From: Tubiluchus corallicola
Taxonomy: Eukaryota > Priapulida > Priapulimorpha > Priapulimorphida > Tubiluchidae
Reading direction: 5' to 3'
DNA: 27,500 nt
NCBI GenBank assembly: GCA_030141605.1
Contig: JAQGDQ010001359.1
Coordinates: 1-27,500, forward strand
Shown here in pieces: positions 18,618 to 27,500 of the stretch; the first letter of the stretch is position 1, and each line of letters begins with the position of its first letter. Position numbers and translations under genes: made by a program. The notes beneath the pieces were generated by a model. It was not told where the DNA came from, did not search any database, and saw nothing but the letters and a program-made list of their open reading frames with translations.

Positions 18618-19742
18618 AAAGCGGCTAAAACAGTAAGAATCAGATTGCCTTAAAACAAAATCGGACCCAATCTTAAACTGTAAATCAAAACAATCTATTC
18701 AAAAATATTTTTTTCAAAAATGACTTACGTGAAAGAATTATTACCACACAAACACAATTTCGCCTTCGCGCCACTAGTTCTTCGCTGTTACATGCATTTC
18801 ACCATTCGCTAGTTAGACGGGCACTAGCGCCTGCATTTCGGAAACGCGTTGCACAGAAAGTAGGTGCTGTACCTCTTAGTTCAGGTGTGTTAGATTGTGA
18901 CGAACTACACTCGTTCGACAGTTCATGCGTGGGCACAGCGGTAAATTCGAAATTTGAATTTTTATCTTAAAACTTTTTTAAGATAGTTTTAGTACAAAAC
19001 ACTGAATATGTTACAGCAGCACTATGCTTTCGCAAACACGTGCAACACGCTCGTGGAATATTTTTGACGTTAAAAATTATGTTAGTTTGTGATGTCTTGA
19101 ATAGTTGGGCTCGCGCGCCGTTAATTAAGCATTCAATCTATTGTTTAATTGTCAGAAACGCTTTTGCAGTACTAATTGTGCTAAAATGTACACTTTTTAC
19201 CGTACTTGAAAATTTGGTTAGTACATGAAAAATCATCTTGTCTTCCTTTAAGGAAGTGTAAAATAACAGAAAGTGGCAGTAGATTGAATGATCAGGAAGA
19301 ATTTGTAATTGTATCTGTCAGCAGCATAGATTTCCGAACGATTTACTATTTTGTCGTTTGCATAATAGCGAGTTGGTCAATCAATCAGTCAGTCAGTCTT
19401 TTTTTCAGGTTTCAGCAGCATAGGTGAAATGACACGACGCCAGACACATAAACTAGACATACGAGTTACATGTTCATACCTTAAAAACTTTCTTGCTTAT
19501 TTTCGTCAATCAGTCAGTTAGTTAGTCAGGCAGTTAATCAGTCAGTCAATCAAATGATTAAGTACCAACACAAGTAAATTCATTAATTATTGTATATTAA
19601 TTGCTAGTCTTAATTCCTTTCGTAATTTCATATTGTGTTTATTATCCTACATATTATCTTTATTTTGTAAAATTCATTAAACAAGTATTCACTTTTTAAT
19701 AGGTAGCAATTTTAGTAAATAAATTAATACTAATGATAATTT
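18618..19742. other. Unassigned stretch with TCAG-type repeats
   Basis: No gene recognised. Short degenerate tetranucleotide tracts (TCAG/TCAA) occur at 19376-19398 and 19507-19553. Confidence 0.5.
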
Positions 19743-20018
19743 ATGCCTGCGTTAGTGGAAAAAGCAAGTACTAATATTTACATGATAGGTATAACTGATT
19801 CAGATCTGTGTGTTTGCGGTTTGGGCAGTCAAACCCCAGAACATTTAATTTTTCATTGTGGGTTACCATTTGTTATTCAAGATATAAGAGTGAATCTCGA
19901 ACGCAGCTTAGAAAATAATGACATTCGAAACATTTACAGAAAGAGAGACTCTAATGTTATTAAAATGTATATAGATATTGTAAAAGAACTAACCCAAAAT
20001 GATCTTATAGTAAATTGA
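19743..20018 (+). pseudogene. LINE family A reverse transcriptase C-terminus
   Basis: Ninety-one codons. Near residues 22-39 is LCVCGLGSQTPEHLIFHC, a CxC-x8-H-x4-C zinc-knuckle-like motif typical of the C-terminal end of Jockey/R1/I-group LINE proteins (established knowledge). The protein ends KELTQNDLIVN before TGA. A stop codon lies directly upstream of the ATG, and the fragment begins about where 5' truncation would leave it. It has no catalytic domain. Confidence 0.75.
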
Positions 20019-20210
20019 TTATACATTGATTATAAATATTGGATATATATTTAGAATAAACAAATCGTAATGCAAAATTGTCAGCTTGTTTAGTAAGAAA
20101 TTTATTTAATGTACATAGTGTAAAGACTTATTTAACATTTTTGTACTTTTGTGTCCTGCAAATAGAGATTAAAAGATTTTTAATAATAATAATTAATAAT
20201 ATTTACATAT
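20019..20210 (+). mobile_element. LINE family A 3' UTR and tail
   Basis: Contains GCTTGTTTAGTA, TCCTGCAAATAGAG (20154-20167) and an AAT-rich tail. It matches the minus-strand ends at 8438-8700 and 8898-9082. Confidence 0.75.
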
Positions 20211-20633
20211 GTATATAATATTTGTACACTAGGCCTATGTAGAATACCAAACAGTAGTGATTTTACACTATTTCGAGACGATCTATTAACATAGCAACTG
20301 GCTATTATCATTTCATTTTTTAGCATTACCCGAAATAAATGGTTTGTGCAAGTTTGCTTGAAATGGCGTGGGTGGAATGCTGACTAAACGACGTCCTTAA
20401 TTAATTGACTGATTACTAAATCGCATTTTTGCGCGTTGCATGCAAAATGTAATTCTGTAATCTTAGTTATTCAATCGAAAAGAATTTTCACAAAGGTAAG
20501 CCAAGGCAGGTGCAAAACAATGTAACGTAATCAGATTAGCCTCCTAGATTGCTCAAAGCCACAATTTACAATATTTTTCGACCGTTGTCGCCATGGCAAC
20601 AGAAATTAATTTTTGACCTTAATTTAATATTTC
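20211..20633. other. Unassigned stretch with an X-box-like site
   Basis: No gene. GTCGCCATGGCAAC at 20587-20600 fits the RFX X-box consensus GTNRCC-N2-RGYAAC. AGCCAAGGCAGGTGCAAAAC near 20501 resembles the anchor motif at 21392. Confidence 0.5.
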
Positions 20634-20650
20634 TGTCTCTCTCTCTTTCT

Positions 20651-20727
<77 letters not shown>

Positions 20728-20906
20728 CCACTCTCTCTCTCTTTCTTTCTCTCTCTCTCTCCTTCTCTCTTTTTCTCTCTATCCCACTCTCTCTCTCTTT
20801 CTCTTTTTCTCTCTATTTCTCTCTCTCTCTCCTTCTCTCTTTTTCTCTGTCTCCCACTCTTTCTCTCTCTTTCTCTCTCTCTCTCTCCCTCTCTCTCTTT
20901 GTCCCA

Positions 20907-20963
<57 letters not shown>

Positions 20964-20982
20964 GTTTCTCTCTGTCTCTCTG

Positions 20983-21034
<52 letters not shown>

Positions 21035-21207
21035 CCACTCTCTCTCTCTTTCTTTCTTTCTCTCTCTCCTTCTCTCTTTTTCTCTCTCTCCCACTCTCTC
21101 TCTTTCTCTTTTTCTCTCTATTTCTCTCTCTCTCTCCTTCTCTCTTTTTCTCTGTCTCCCACTCTTTCTCTCTCTTTCTCTGTCTCTCCCTCTCTCTCTT
21201 TCTCCCA

Positions 21208-21258
<51 letters not shown>

Positions 21259-21269
21259 GTTTCTCTCTT

Positions 21270-21327
<58 letters not shown>

Positions 21328-21391
21328 GTTTCTCTCTGTGTTTCTCTCTTTGTCTCTCTCTCCCCCTCTCTCTCTTTCTCCCTCTCTCTCT
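20634..21391. repeat. Compound (TC)n array with higher-order repeat
   Basis: About 760 bp of TC repeats with interruptions such as TCTCCCAC, TTTTT and CTGTC. The interruption pattern at about 20722-20960 recurs at about 21029-21255, an offset of roughly 300 bp, so a block was duplicated. All long open frames here (Ser/Leu or Arg/Glu rich) are artefacts. Confidence 0.95.
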
Positions 21392-21411
21392 CCAAGCCAG
21401 GTGCGAAATAT
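21392..21411 (+). repeat. Anchor motif next to (TC)n
   Basis: CCAAGCCAGGTGCGAAATAT, found exactly and inverted at 26988-27007, again directly beside the purine/pyrimidine array. Confidence 0.85.
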
Positions 21412-21612
21412 AGTATTATCAGGTGCAATGTAAAGAAATTGACGTCACACTTAAGTTGTTTTTCGTTGAACGCAAGATTGTAATTACGTTTATTCATTAT
21501 TTACAGGCCGCGGCAATGGCTATAAACCTCGAGTAAATTAATAATTTAAACCTCGCAGCTGTTTCATAGACTCACTTTATAATCATTTATTCTGCAGCTC
21601 ACATTTAATTAA
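21412..21612. other. Short unassigned link
   Basis: Nothing recognised between the anchor motif and the 96-bp repeats. Confidence 0.5.
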
Positions 21613-21927
21613 CATTCTAATATTCTTTACCTAGTGTTGCAGGTACAAATGTTTTGGTCCATTACCCCCTCCCAATGTGGTATATGCATCAGAAGCCACA
21701 GTATATTACATTCTAATATTCTATACCTAGTGTTGCAGGTACAAATGTTTTGGTCCATTACCCCTTCCCAATGTGGTATATGCATCAGAAGCCACAGTAT
21801 ATTACATTCTAATATTCTACATCTAGTGTTGCAGGTACAAATGTTTTGGTCCATTACCCCTTCCCAATGTAGTATATGCATCAGAAGCCACACTATATTA
21901 CATTCTAATATTCTATACCTAGTTTAG
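21613..21927 (+). repeat. 96-bp tandem repeat, about 3.3 units
   Basis: Units start CATTCTAATATTCT at 21613, 21709, 21805 and a partial at 21901. Period 96 keeps frames open on both strands. The core GGTATATGCATCAGAAGCC is shared, inverted, with the array at 27236-27500. Confidence 0.95.
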
Positions 21928-21959
21928 CTTCTTTTTTCTACCATCTTCCTTTTTCTTAG

Positions 21960-22259
21960 GCTAGTAGCAAAAGGCTAGAAAAACTATCTTGTAGTATTTT
22001 ACTAGGACAAGGTAACTTTAAAGATTTTCTTTTTAAAATTGGATACATACAGGAAAATGCCTGTATATGCTCAGAGGAAGCACAAACAGTTGAACATTTG
22101 CTTTTTAATTGTACTTTGGTCGACGAAAATAAAAGATTAGCGCTTGCAAATAGCCTACAATTTCAAAACATTAGTAAAATTTATACCTCTCGTGACAAAA
22201 ACCTGCTAGTTGCTTTCTCTGAGTTAGTTTGTGATCCGTTTTTACAAACTTTAGTATAA
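21960..22259 (+). pseudogene. LINE family B reverse transcriptase C-terminus
   Basis: Ninety-nine codons open from after a TAG to TAA (22257-22259), without a usable start. It includes LLGQGNFKDFLFKIGY, then ACICSEEAQTVEHLLFNC, the same CxC-x8-H-x4-C spacing as family A, and ends FLQTLV. Only the motif and a weak NI-x-x-IY-x-x-RD match link it to family A, so it is a separate lineage of the same LINE group. Confidence 0.75.
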
Positions 22260-22573
22260 AATATTGAACTTTGCGTAACACAACAAATCTGTAGACATCT
22301 AATTTTTCTGTTTCTAGTCACTTTTAGATTATACAGGTCGTTTTGTGTAAACTGGTGCTATTTCATTTTAGTTGTTCTTTTATATTATTTTGAGCTACGA
22401 AATCCGTGATTTATTGGTATATAAAAATCTTACGAATGTAACAGCTATTTTATTTACAAAGTTTTTTAACCATATCCTGCAAATAGAGGGTCACTGTATG
22501 TATTTTATCTAAATATTTGTATATGTGTATAATTTTAAATTTTAAATAAAGAATTGTAATAATAATAATAAAT
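22260..22573 (+). mobile_element. LINE family B 3' UTR and tail
   Basis: Contains ATCCTGCAAATAGAGGGTC (22474-22492), then TTTTAAATTTTAAATAAAGA and a (TAA)n tail. No clear target-site duplication was found. Confidence 0.75.
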
Positions 22574-22939
22574 TTACCTGCATCTTTAGCTTAATTTTCT
22601 CTTTTACCTGCGGTTTTACTAAAACGACTGGTTTTCTCTCATTCGTAGTATATTCAACACTGATCTCATATGCCACTAACTTACACTCATCAAATTTGCT
22701 GCCCAATCACTGACCATCACTGATGCTATCACTGCCCAATCATATTAAATAACGACTTTGCACGTAGTCAGGTATTCTTGGAGAACGCATTCTGCAAAGT
22801 TGGTGTTAATCACCGTTTCGTATCTAGCTGTTCTGAACTTCTTTCTAATTCATTTCTTTTCTCTTTTTCTCTATCTTTGTCTATTATTTTATCTTAACTA
22901 CTCCCTGTTTTTCTATAATTCTCTCTCTCTTGTAAATTA
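22574..22939. other. Unassigned stretch
   Basis: AT-rich, pyrimidine-rich near 22850-22930. The 60-codon frame has no domain. Confidence 0.5.
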
Positions 22940-23262
22940 AGTCGTTTTTTTCACTTTTCATGATGGTCTTACAAGCTTTGCTTCTTGACCACCATGCAGC
23001 ATCTATTTCTTGTTGACAAACTATTATGAAGTTTAGTAACTATGTTGGTACACTTCTGTTAAATTTTTGTAATTATATTTGGAATTTTTTCCCCTAACTA
23101 TATCATGCTATAGTATACTAATGTAGTTCTGTTACAATTATTGTAACTGTATTTCATTTTCCTAGTTATAGGGCATAATAGTTAAAGATAATAATGCAAT
23201 TGTAATGTAAAAATACATGCTGAAGTGATAATAAATTACAATTACAATTACAATTACAACCT
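22940..23262 (+). mobile_element. Probable LINE 3' end with (ATTACA)n tail
   Basis: An AT-rich stretch ending in about four tandem ATTACA/AATTAC units (23235-23259), as seen at the 3' end of several LINE groups. No coding remnant is recognised, so both the identity and the 5' limit are tentative. Confidence 0.4.
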
Positions 23263-23554
23263 ATTTTGAAACAGAAACAAAACAGTGCAAGCAAGAGACT
23301 ATAAGATGCGTGGCGACGTAAGCCACCACGGCGACACCGCCACTATGCTGTTTTGTTTTTATTTATGATCATGTGAATTTACATTAGAATTGATATTTAT
23401 GTTTATTATAATTGTACTCGCTGTTTTTAATTGTGTATAATGTGTGTAAGTGTATTTTTTTGTTACTAAGTATTAAAATATGTTCGTTATGTTTTATTAT
23501 GTATGTATGTAGTGTTGGATTATAATTTGTAACTATGTCTAATGTATATGATCG

Positions 23555-23636
<82 letters not shown>
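23555..23636 (+). repeat. (GT)n microsatellite
   Basis: About 40 uninterrupted GT units. The complementary poly-Thr/His frame is an artefact. Confidence 0.98.
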
Positions 23637-23639
<3 letters not shown>

Positions 23640-23725
23640 TTGTAAATGGTTTTAGAAATTTTAAACATATCCCTACAAATAGAGGGAATGTATTCTGTAC
23701 ATAGTTTTTAAAAATAAAGAATTAT

Positions 23726-23823
<98 letters not shown>
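23637..23823 (+). mobile_element. LINE family B tail, plus strand
   Basis: CCCTACAAATAGAGGGAAT (23671-23689), then AAAAATAAAGAATTATTATA and a long (TAA)n to about 23822. The 5' limit is uncertain; the element may extend to the left of the (GT)n. Confidence 0.65.
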
Positions 23824-23865
23824 TAATAGTCTAGACGATACAACAATATAACGATTAGATATCTA

Positions 23866-23868
23866 TTA

Positions 23869-23942
<74 letters not shown>

Positions 23943-24060
23943 TTTATTTAAAATTTAAAATTGAACGCATATACAAATATTTACATAAAATACCTCTATT
24001 TGCAGGTATAATATAAAAGTTCAATATATTATAGAAGATGCATTATGTCAAAACTGCATT
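23866..24060 (-). mobile_element. LINE family B tail, minus strand
   Basis: (TTA)n at about 23868-23941, then TCTTTATTTAAAATTTAAAA and ACCTCTATTTGCAGG (23992-24006). It is the reverse complement of the family B 3' end at 22474-22573. It lies tail-to-tail with the previous element, about 45 bp apart. Confidence 0.7.
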
Positions 24061-24654
24061 TGAAAGCCCCAAAACGGGTCATTAGCAGGTTACTCGTTAA
24101 AAATAATCACCTAAACGATGAATAAAAATTCATTTTGCAACAATTCAGAAAACTCAATTGTGTAGGTTACATTTGCGCACTAATTGCGTTTCCCAAAACC
24201 CACATTATGAGATGATGAGTCTTTTCGCTTGTGTTACGTGTGCAAGTAGCTTCTTGTTTGCTGGCCTAATCATTAGCCAACACGCGCAGTGTATGCCCAT
24301 GTGCTTCATTCTGCCTCGTCTGTCTAGCACTTGAAGTGTAAGTAACGCAGCGTTTGATAGCTGATGCAACCCATTCTGTTTGTCATGTCAGGCGTTGCAG
24401 AGTTGGGAGGCTTCATAGTTCACTGGAAAATTAACAGAAATGTGATTGGCTAATATTCGAACTGTTCACCCAAAAAGAGAAGGAGAGTTATGTTGAGTGG
24501 TGATTTGAAGGATAATGAGCCAATGACATTTGGGTAAATCGTAAATTCTTACGTATGCACTACATTTATAGTACACTTGTATTAAATACTACTTCAGATA
24601 ATTGTAATAGGATGATAATAATAAATAAATTGCAGGCAACAGAGGAATGTGTAA
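24061..24654. other. Unassigned stretch
   Basis: No gene, element or tandem repeat recognised. Confidence 0.5.
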
Positions 24655-24766
24655 TGAGCGAGCGAGAGAGAGACAGAGACAGAGAGAACGAGAGAGAGAG
24701 AGACTAGAAAGAGAGAGAGAGAGAGAGACAGAGAGAGAACGAGAGAGGGAGAGGGCGACTAAAAAT

Positions 24767-24797
<31 letters not shown>

Positions 24798-24849
24798 CAT
24801 AGAGAGAGAGAGAGAGAAACAGAGAGGGGAGAGAGAGAGAGAGAGAGAG

Positions 24850-24890
<41 letters not shown>

Positions 24891-25208
24891 CAGAGAGAAC
24901 GAGAGAGAGAGGGAGAGAGAGAGAGAGTGAGAGAGAGAGAGAACGAGAGAGAGAGGGGGAGAGAGAGACTTGAGAAAGAGAGAGAGGGGGAAGGAGTGAG
25001 AGAGGGAGAGAGAAAGAGAGAGAGACAACAGAGAAAGAACGAGAGAGAGAGAGAAAGAGAAAGAGAAAGAGAGAGAGAGAGAGAGAGAGGGAGAGAACGA
25101 GAGAGAACGAGAGAGAGAGACAGATGGACAGAGAAAGACAGAGAGAGAAAGAGGGGGAGAGGGAAAGAGAGAAAAAGAAAGAGAGAGATTGACAGAGAAA
25201 AGGAGAGA
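24655..25208. repeat. Imperfect (GA)n array
   Basis: About 550 bp with recurring AGAGAACGAGAG interruptions, different from the GTGGGA interruptions of the array at 27008. Confidence 0.95.
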
Positions 25209-25680
25209 CTGAATACGTTTTCAGTAGATCTTAATTTTTAGTAAAAGATGGCATCCTCCAACAGCGACACTGCAAACTCTTCATGTGAAAAGAGGGTGCA
25301 TTCTTGCTCATTCTTCCAACCTGGAGGGAGACATTTAGGGATGTTTCATCTTCTACAGTAGAATCTTAGAAATGGGTCCCCTGTAAAAAAAACACGTTAC
25401 ATCAAAAAGTCTTTGTACTTTACTAACACAGTGGTCGTTCTGTTTATCGCCCGTTTCTCTTGCATCCGCCCACCTTCACTAACTTGGCTTCATTGCCCAC
25501 CCACCTTCACCAACTTGGCTTCATTGCTCACCAGACAACACTTACGCCCTTCCATTCTGGCAGGCAAGTAAGCGAAACACTTACGCAGAAATACCGCAAA
25601 TCATTTGACACTTAATATCGACTCGAGCGTCGATCTAACAACTTTGGATGGCATTTAATGGAAAAGGAGGGAATATAAAG
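25209..25680. other. Unassigned stretch with a 31-bp duplication
   Basis: A two-copy tandem of CACCTTCACTAACTTGGCTT plus 11 bases, starting at 25471 and 25502. No gene. Confidence 0.5.
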
Positions 25681-26747
25681 TATTTGTCGGTTCGCCTGAG
25701 TGGTCAGAAGAGTAATGGTCGAATTGTGTGGCAAACTTTTAACACGCACGACAGCGCCAATGCTCGTCCACAACGGACTACTTTTGAGAGGGGGTTTCGG
25801 GAGTGAACCATTTAAAAATGTTGTTGTCATTGCCCTTAACGGGATGCCCACTCTGTATCTCGACACTAGGCAGAGGTGCTGTACAAGCAGCAGGTCAAGT
25901 GACCCAACGGCCATGTGTAGAGGAGTAAACCTTCCAAATCAGGAGTGGAGCCCCGAAGGCGGACCACTGCAGCATGCTCACTGACTCCGGCAGCTCCTGC
26001 AGCCAACCTGGTACCAAACGTATCGCTCCGCTTTCCTTTGGACTACACTAGGGAGGAAGAGAGGGGGTTCCTGCGATCTGGGCAACTCAGGATCTCTATA
26101 CAACTTGCCCAGGCGTGCGCCCTGGAGACGTTCAAGGATCGGACTTTCTTGGCGCACATTCCATTGTCTTCCGAGACAGAAGGATGCCAACAATTGATCT
26201 AAATTTCTAACTAAATTAAATTTGTTGAATTGGTCACCACAACTATTATAACTATTAGCTGTATATTACGACTGATGCTCTTACAAATAATTGATGTAGA
26301 AAAAACCGTTTGTTTATTAATCAGTTGCAAAGCTTCCTTTGTTAAGTGTCAGCTATCTTACTCTGCGAAAGGACTTTGTGGATGTTGACTAACAGCCCAC
26401 TAATTTATTGTACATGTATTTTCTTTACGCTGGATTACTTAATTATATAGTAAATGACATAATTTTAAAAATTAATAATGTTTCCCAAATTAAACTGACA
26501 CACCATGCCTGCAGGCATGCCTTCCATAATGATCTTAGTGTCTTAATGATCATTTTCTATATTCGGTAAAGGATATGTGACTTTATAGTATTTTCGCTAT
26601 CCTTTCTCTAGTTTTATATCTATCATTGTAACCATTCATCAAAACTTATTATTGATTCTGCTATTAATAATGTCCTATTGTAGTTTGCTAAAGAGATAAA
26701 TAAAGAGAGATCGAATTGAAAAAAAAACTGAATTGAATTGAATTGAC
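25681..26747 (+). mobile_element. Unidentified retroelement-like block with (TTGAA)n tail
   Basis: A GC-richer part (25681-26202) is followed by an AT-rich 3' stretch. That stretch ends GAGATAAATAAAGAGAGATC, a short A-run, and (TTGAA)n at about 26729-26747. The order resembles a LINE or SINE 3' end. The first bases contain TCGCCTGAGTGGTC, similar to a tRNA-type A-box, but I find no B-box at the right distance. A perfect 16-bp palindrome CATGCCTGCAGGCATG lies at 26504-26519. Confidence 0.35.
25945..26202 (+). CDS. Unrecognised 85-codon open frame
   Basis: Ends ...SSETEGCQQLI with ordinary amino-acid use (DYTREEERGFLRSGQLRI is included). I recognise no family. An overlapping frame at 25700-25984 is equally open, so which is read, if either, is unclear. 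The position before an AT-rich 3' stretch with a simple-repeat tail suggests a retroelement coding end. Confidence 0.25.
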   Translation: MEPRRRTTAACSLTPAAPAANLVPNVSLRFPLDYTREEERGFLRSGQLRISIQLAQACALETFKDRTFLAHIPLSSETEGCQQLI

Positions 26748-26987
26748 ATAAATAGCGACCCACTGATTTACATGAGTTAGACGTAAATGTAAGAAAACTG
26801 TAATATATACGCTCAAACCAAAGTTGCGTTCCCATATCTATGTTAGTTTATTCTGCAAAATACAAATTTTTTGTAGTCTACAATTACTACCTCTACAAAA
26901 CTACTGAAATAAGTGCTAGAAAAATAAGTGCTACAGATTACTACGTTACACTAAAAAGCTAAAATGCATACATACATTGTTGGTCCG
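26748..26987. other. Short unassigned stretch
   Basis: AT-rich; nothing recognised. Confidence 0.5.
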
Positions 26988-27007
26988 ATATTTCGCACCT
27001 GGCTTGG
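26988..27007 (-). repeat. Anchor motif, inverted copy
   Basis: ATATTTCGCACCTGGCTTGG, the exact complement of 21392-21411, again beside a GA/TC array. Confidence 0.85.
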
Positions 27008-27124
27008 AAAGAGAGAGAAGGAGAGAGAGAGGAAGAGAGAAAGAGGTGGGAGAGAGAGATGGTGAGAGAAAGAGAGAGAAGGAAAGAGAGAGGGAGAGAG
27101 AGAGGTGGGAGAGAGAGAGAAAAA
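27008..27124. repeat. (GA)n array with GTGGGA interruptions
   Basis: The interruptions are the complement of the TCCCAC interruptions in 20634-21391, supporting common origin with that array. Confidence 0.9.
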
Positions 27125-27235
27125 GCCAGAATGTCAGTAAAAGGTAGCAGTATAATTACAAGTCAAATTTTAAATGCAGCAGAGACGTGTGTACATAACA
27201 AGTTCCACCTATACAATGTCAGAGTAGAAAAAGTA

Positions 27236-27500
27236 GTCTAGCTTGTTGAACTACAGTCTAATATATTGTGGCTTCTAATGCATATACTACCTTGGGAAAA
27301 AGTTGTCTAGCTTGTTGAACTACAGTCTAATATATTGTGGCTTCTAATGCATATACTACCTTGAGGAAAAAGTAGTCTAGCTAGTTGAACTACAGTCTAA
27401 TATATTGTGGCTTCTAATGCATATACTACCTTGGGAAAAAGTAGTCTAGCTAGTTGAACTACAGTCTAATATATTGTGGCTTCTAATACACATATTACCT
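27236..27500 (+). repeat. 69-70-bp tandem repeat, running off the window
   Basis: Units begin GTCTAGCT at 27236, 27305, 27375 and 27444. The core TTGTGGCTTCTAATGCATAT is the diverged complement of the core of the 96-bp repeats at 21613-21927. The array is cut by the window end. Confidence 0.9.

Noticed and set aside
18022-18653. Ser/Leu-rich and Thr-rich open frames of 150-200 codons
   Set aside because: Produced by the GAC/AAC triplet array.
20549-21497. Long open frames (over 290 codons on each strand)
   Set aside because: They consist of the (TC)n array read as Ser/Leu/Phe or Arg/Glu; the periodic DNA has few chances to form a stop codon.
21627-21927. Cysteine-containing repeat protein from the 96-bp array
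   Set aside because: Period divisible by three leaves both strands open; unit is non-coding satellite, with a diverged relative of period 69-70 at 27236.
23384-23668. Thr/His repeat protein
   Set aside because: Complement of the (GT)n microsatellite.
24759-25241. Arg/Glu-rich and Ser/Leu-rich open frames
   Set aside because: Translation of the (GA)n array.

Overview
This window looks like a piece of a nuclear genome from an animal, most likely an invertebrate. It is AT-rich. It has no bacterial-style gene packing and no rRNA or recognisable tRNA. It is crowded with microsatellites, minisatellites, long inverted repeats and 5'-truncated LINE (non-LTR) retrotransposons. The telomere-like tract uses hexamers (TTAGGR) rather than the pentamer common in insects. 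That is only a weak taxonomic hint, and I cannot name the species. I found no complete host gene. The best host-gene candidate is one possible first coding exon on the minus strand (17164-17254).

Layout. 1-7476: a very large nested inverted repeat. The left arm (1-2053, running off the window start) is the reverse complement of the right arm (5400-7476). Each arm holds a smaller inverted repeat of about 220 bp arms and a copy of a hAT-like DNA transposon. The 3.3 kb spacer holds a 168-bp satellite with an inner 14-bp repeat, an LTR-like promoter block with a TATA box, a 56-bp minisatellite, and a 5'-truncated RTE-type LINE between perfect 16-bp target-site duplications. 7517-7662: a 21-bp minisatellite. 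8438-10160: three minus-strand LINE 3' ends, two separated by (GA)n. 10341-10515: a telomere-like tract between short inverted repeats. 10687-11116: a 22-bp minisatellite. 11422-14903: a second, more diverged long inverted repeat whose spacer holds a (GAT/GAC)n array. 15305-15720: a CR1/L2-like LINE end. 16312-16735: an 85-bp minisatellite. 18218-18617: a (GAC/AAC)n array. 19743-24060: several LINE ends that share a 3'-tail motif, interrupted by a compound (TC)n array and 96-bp repeats. 24655-27500: more (GA)n arrays, an unidentified GC-richer retroelement-like block, and a 69-70-bp repeat array that runs off the end.

The common theme is repeat biology. A LINE family with two different coding ends shares one short 3' signature (TGCAAATAGAGGG followed by AAT repeats), present at least six times. 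Two independent long inverted repeats carry promoter-like motif sets in both arms. A set of three modules (compound TC array, a 20-bp anchor motif, and a tandem repeat with a shared core) occurs twice in opposite orientation. These are the parts most worth a second look. Coding calls are limited to retroelement fragments. Most open frames here are by-products of low-complexity DNA.
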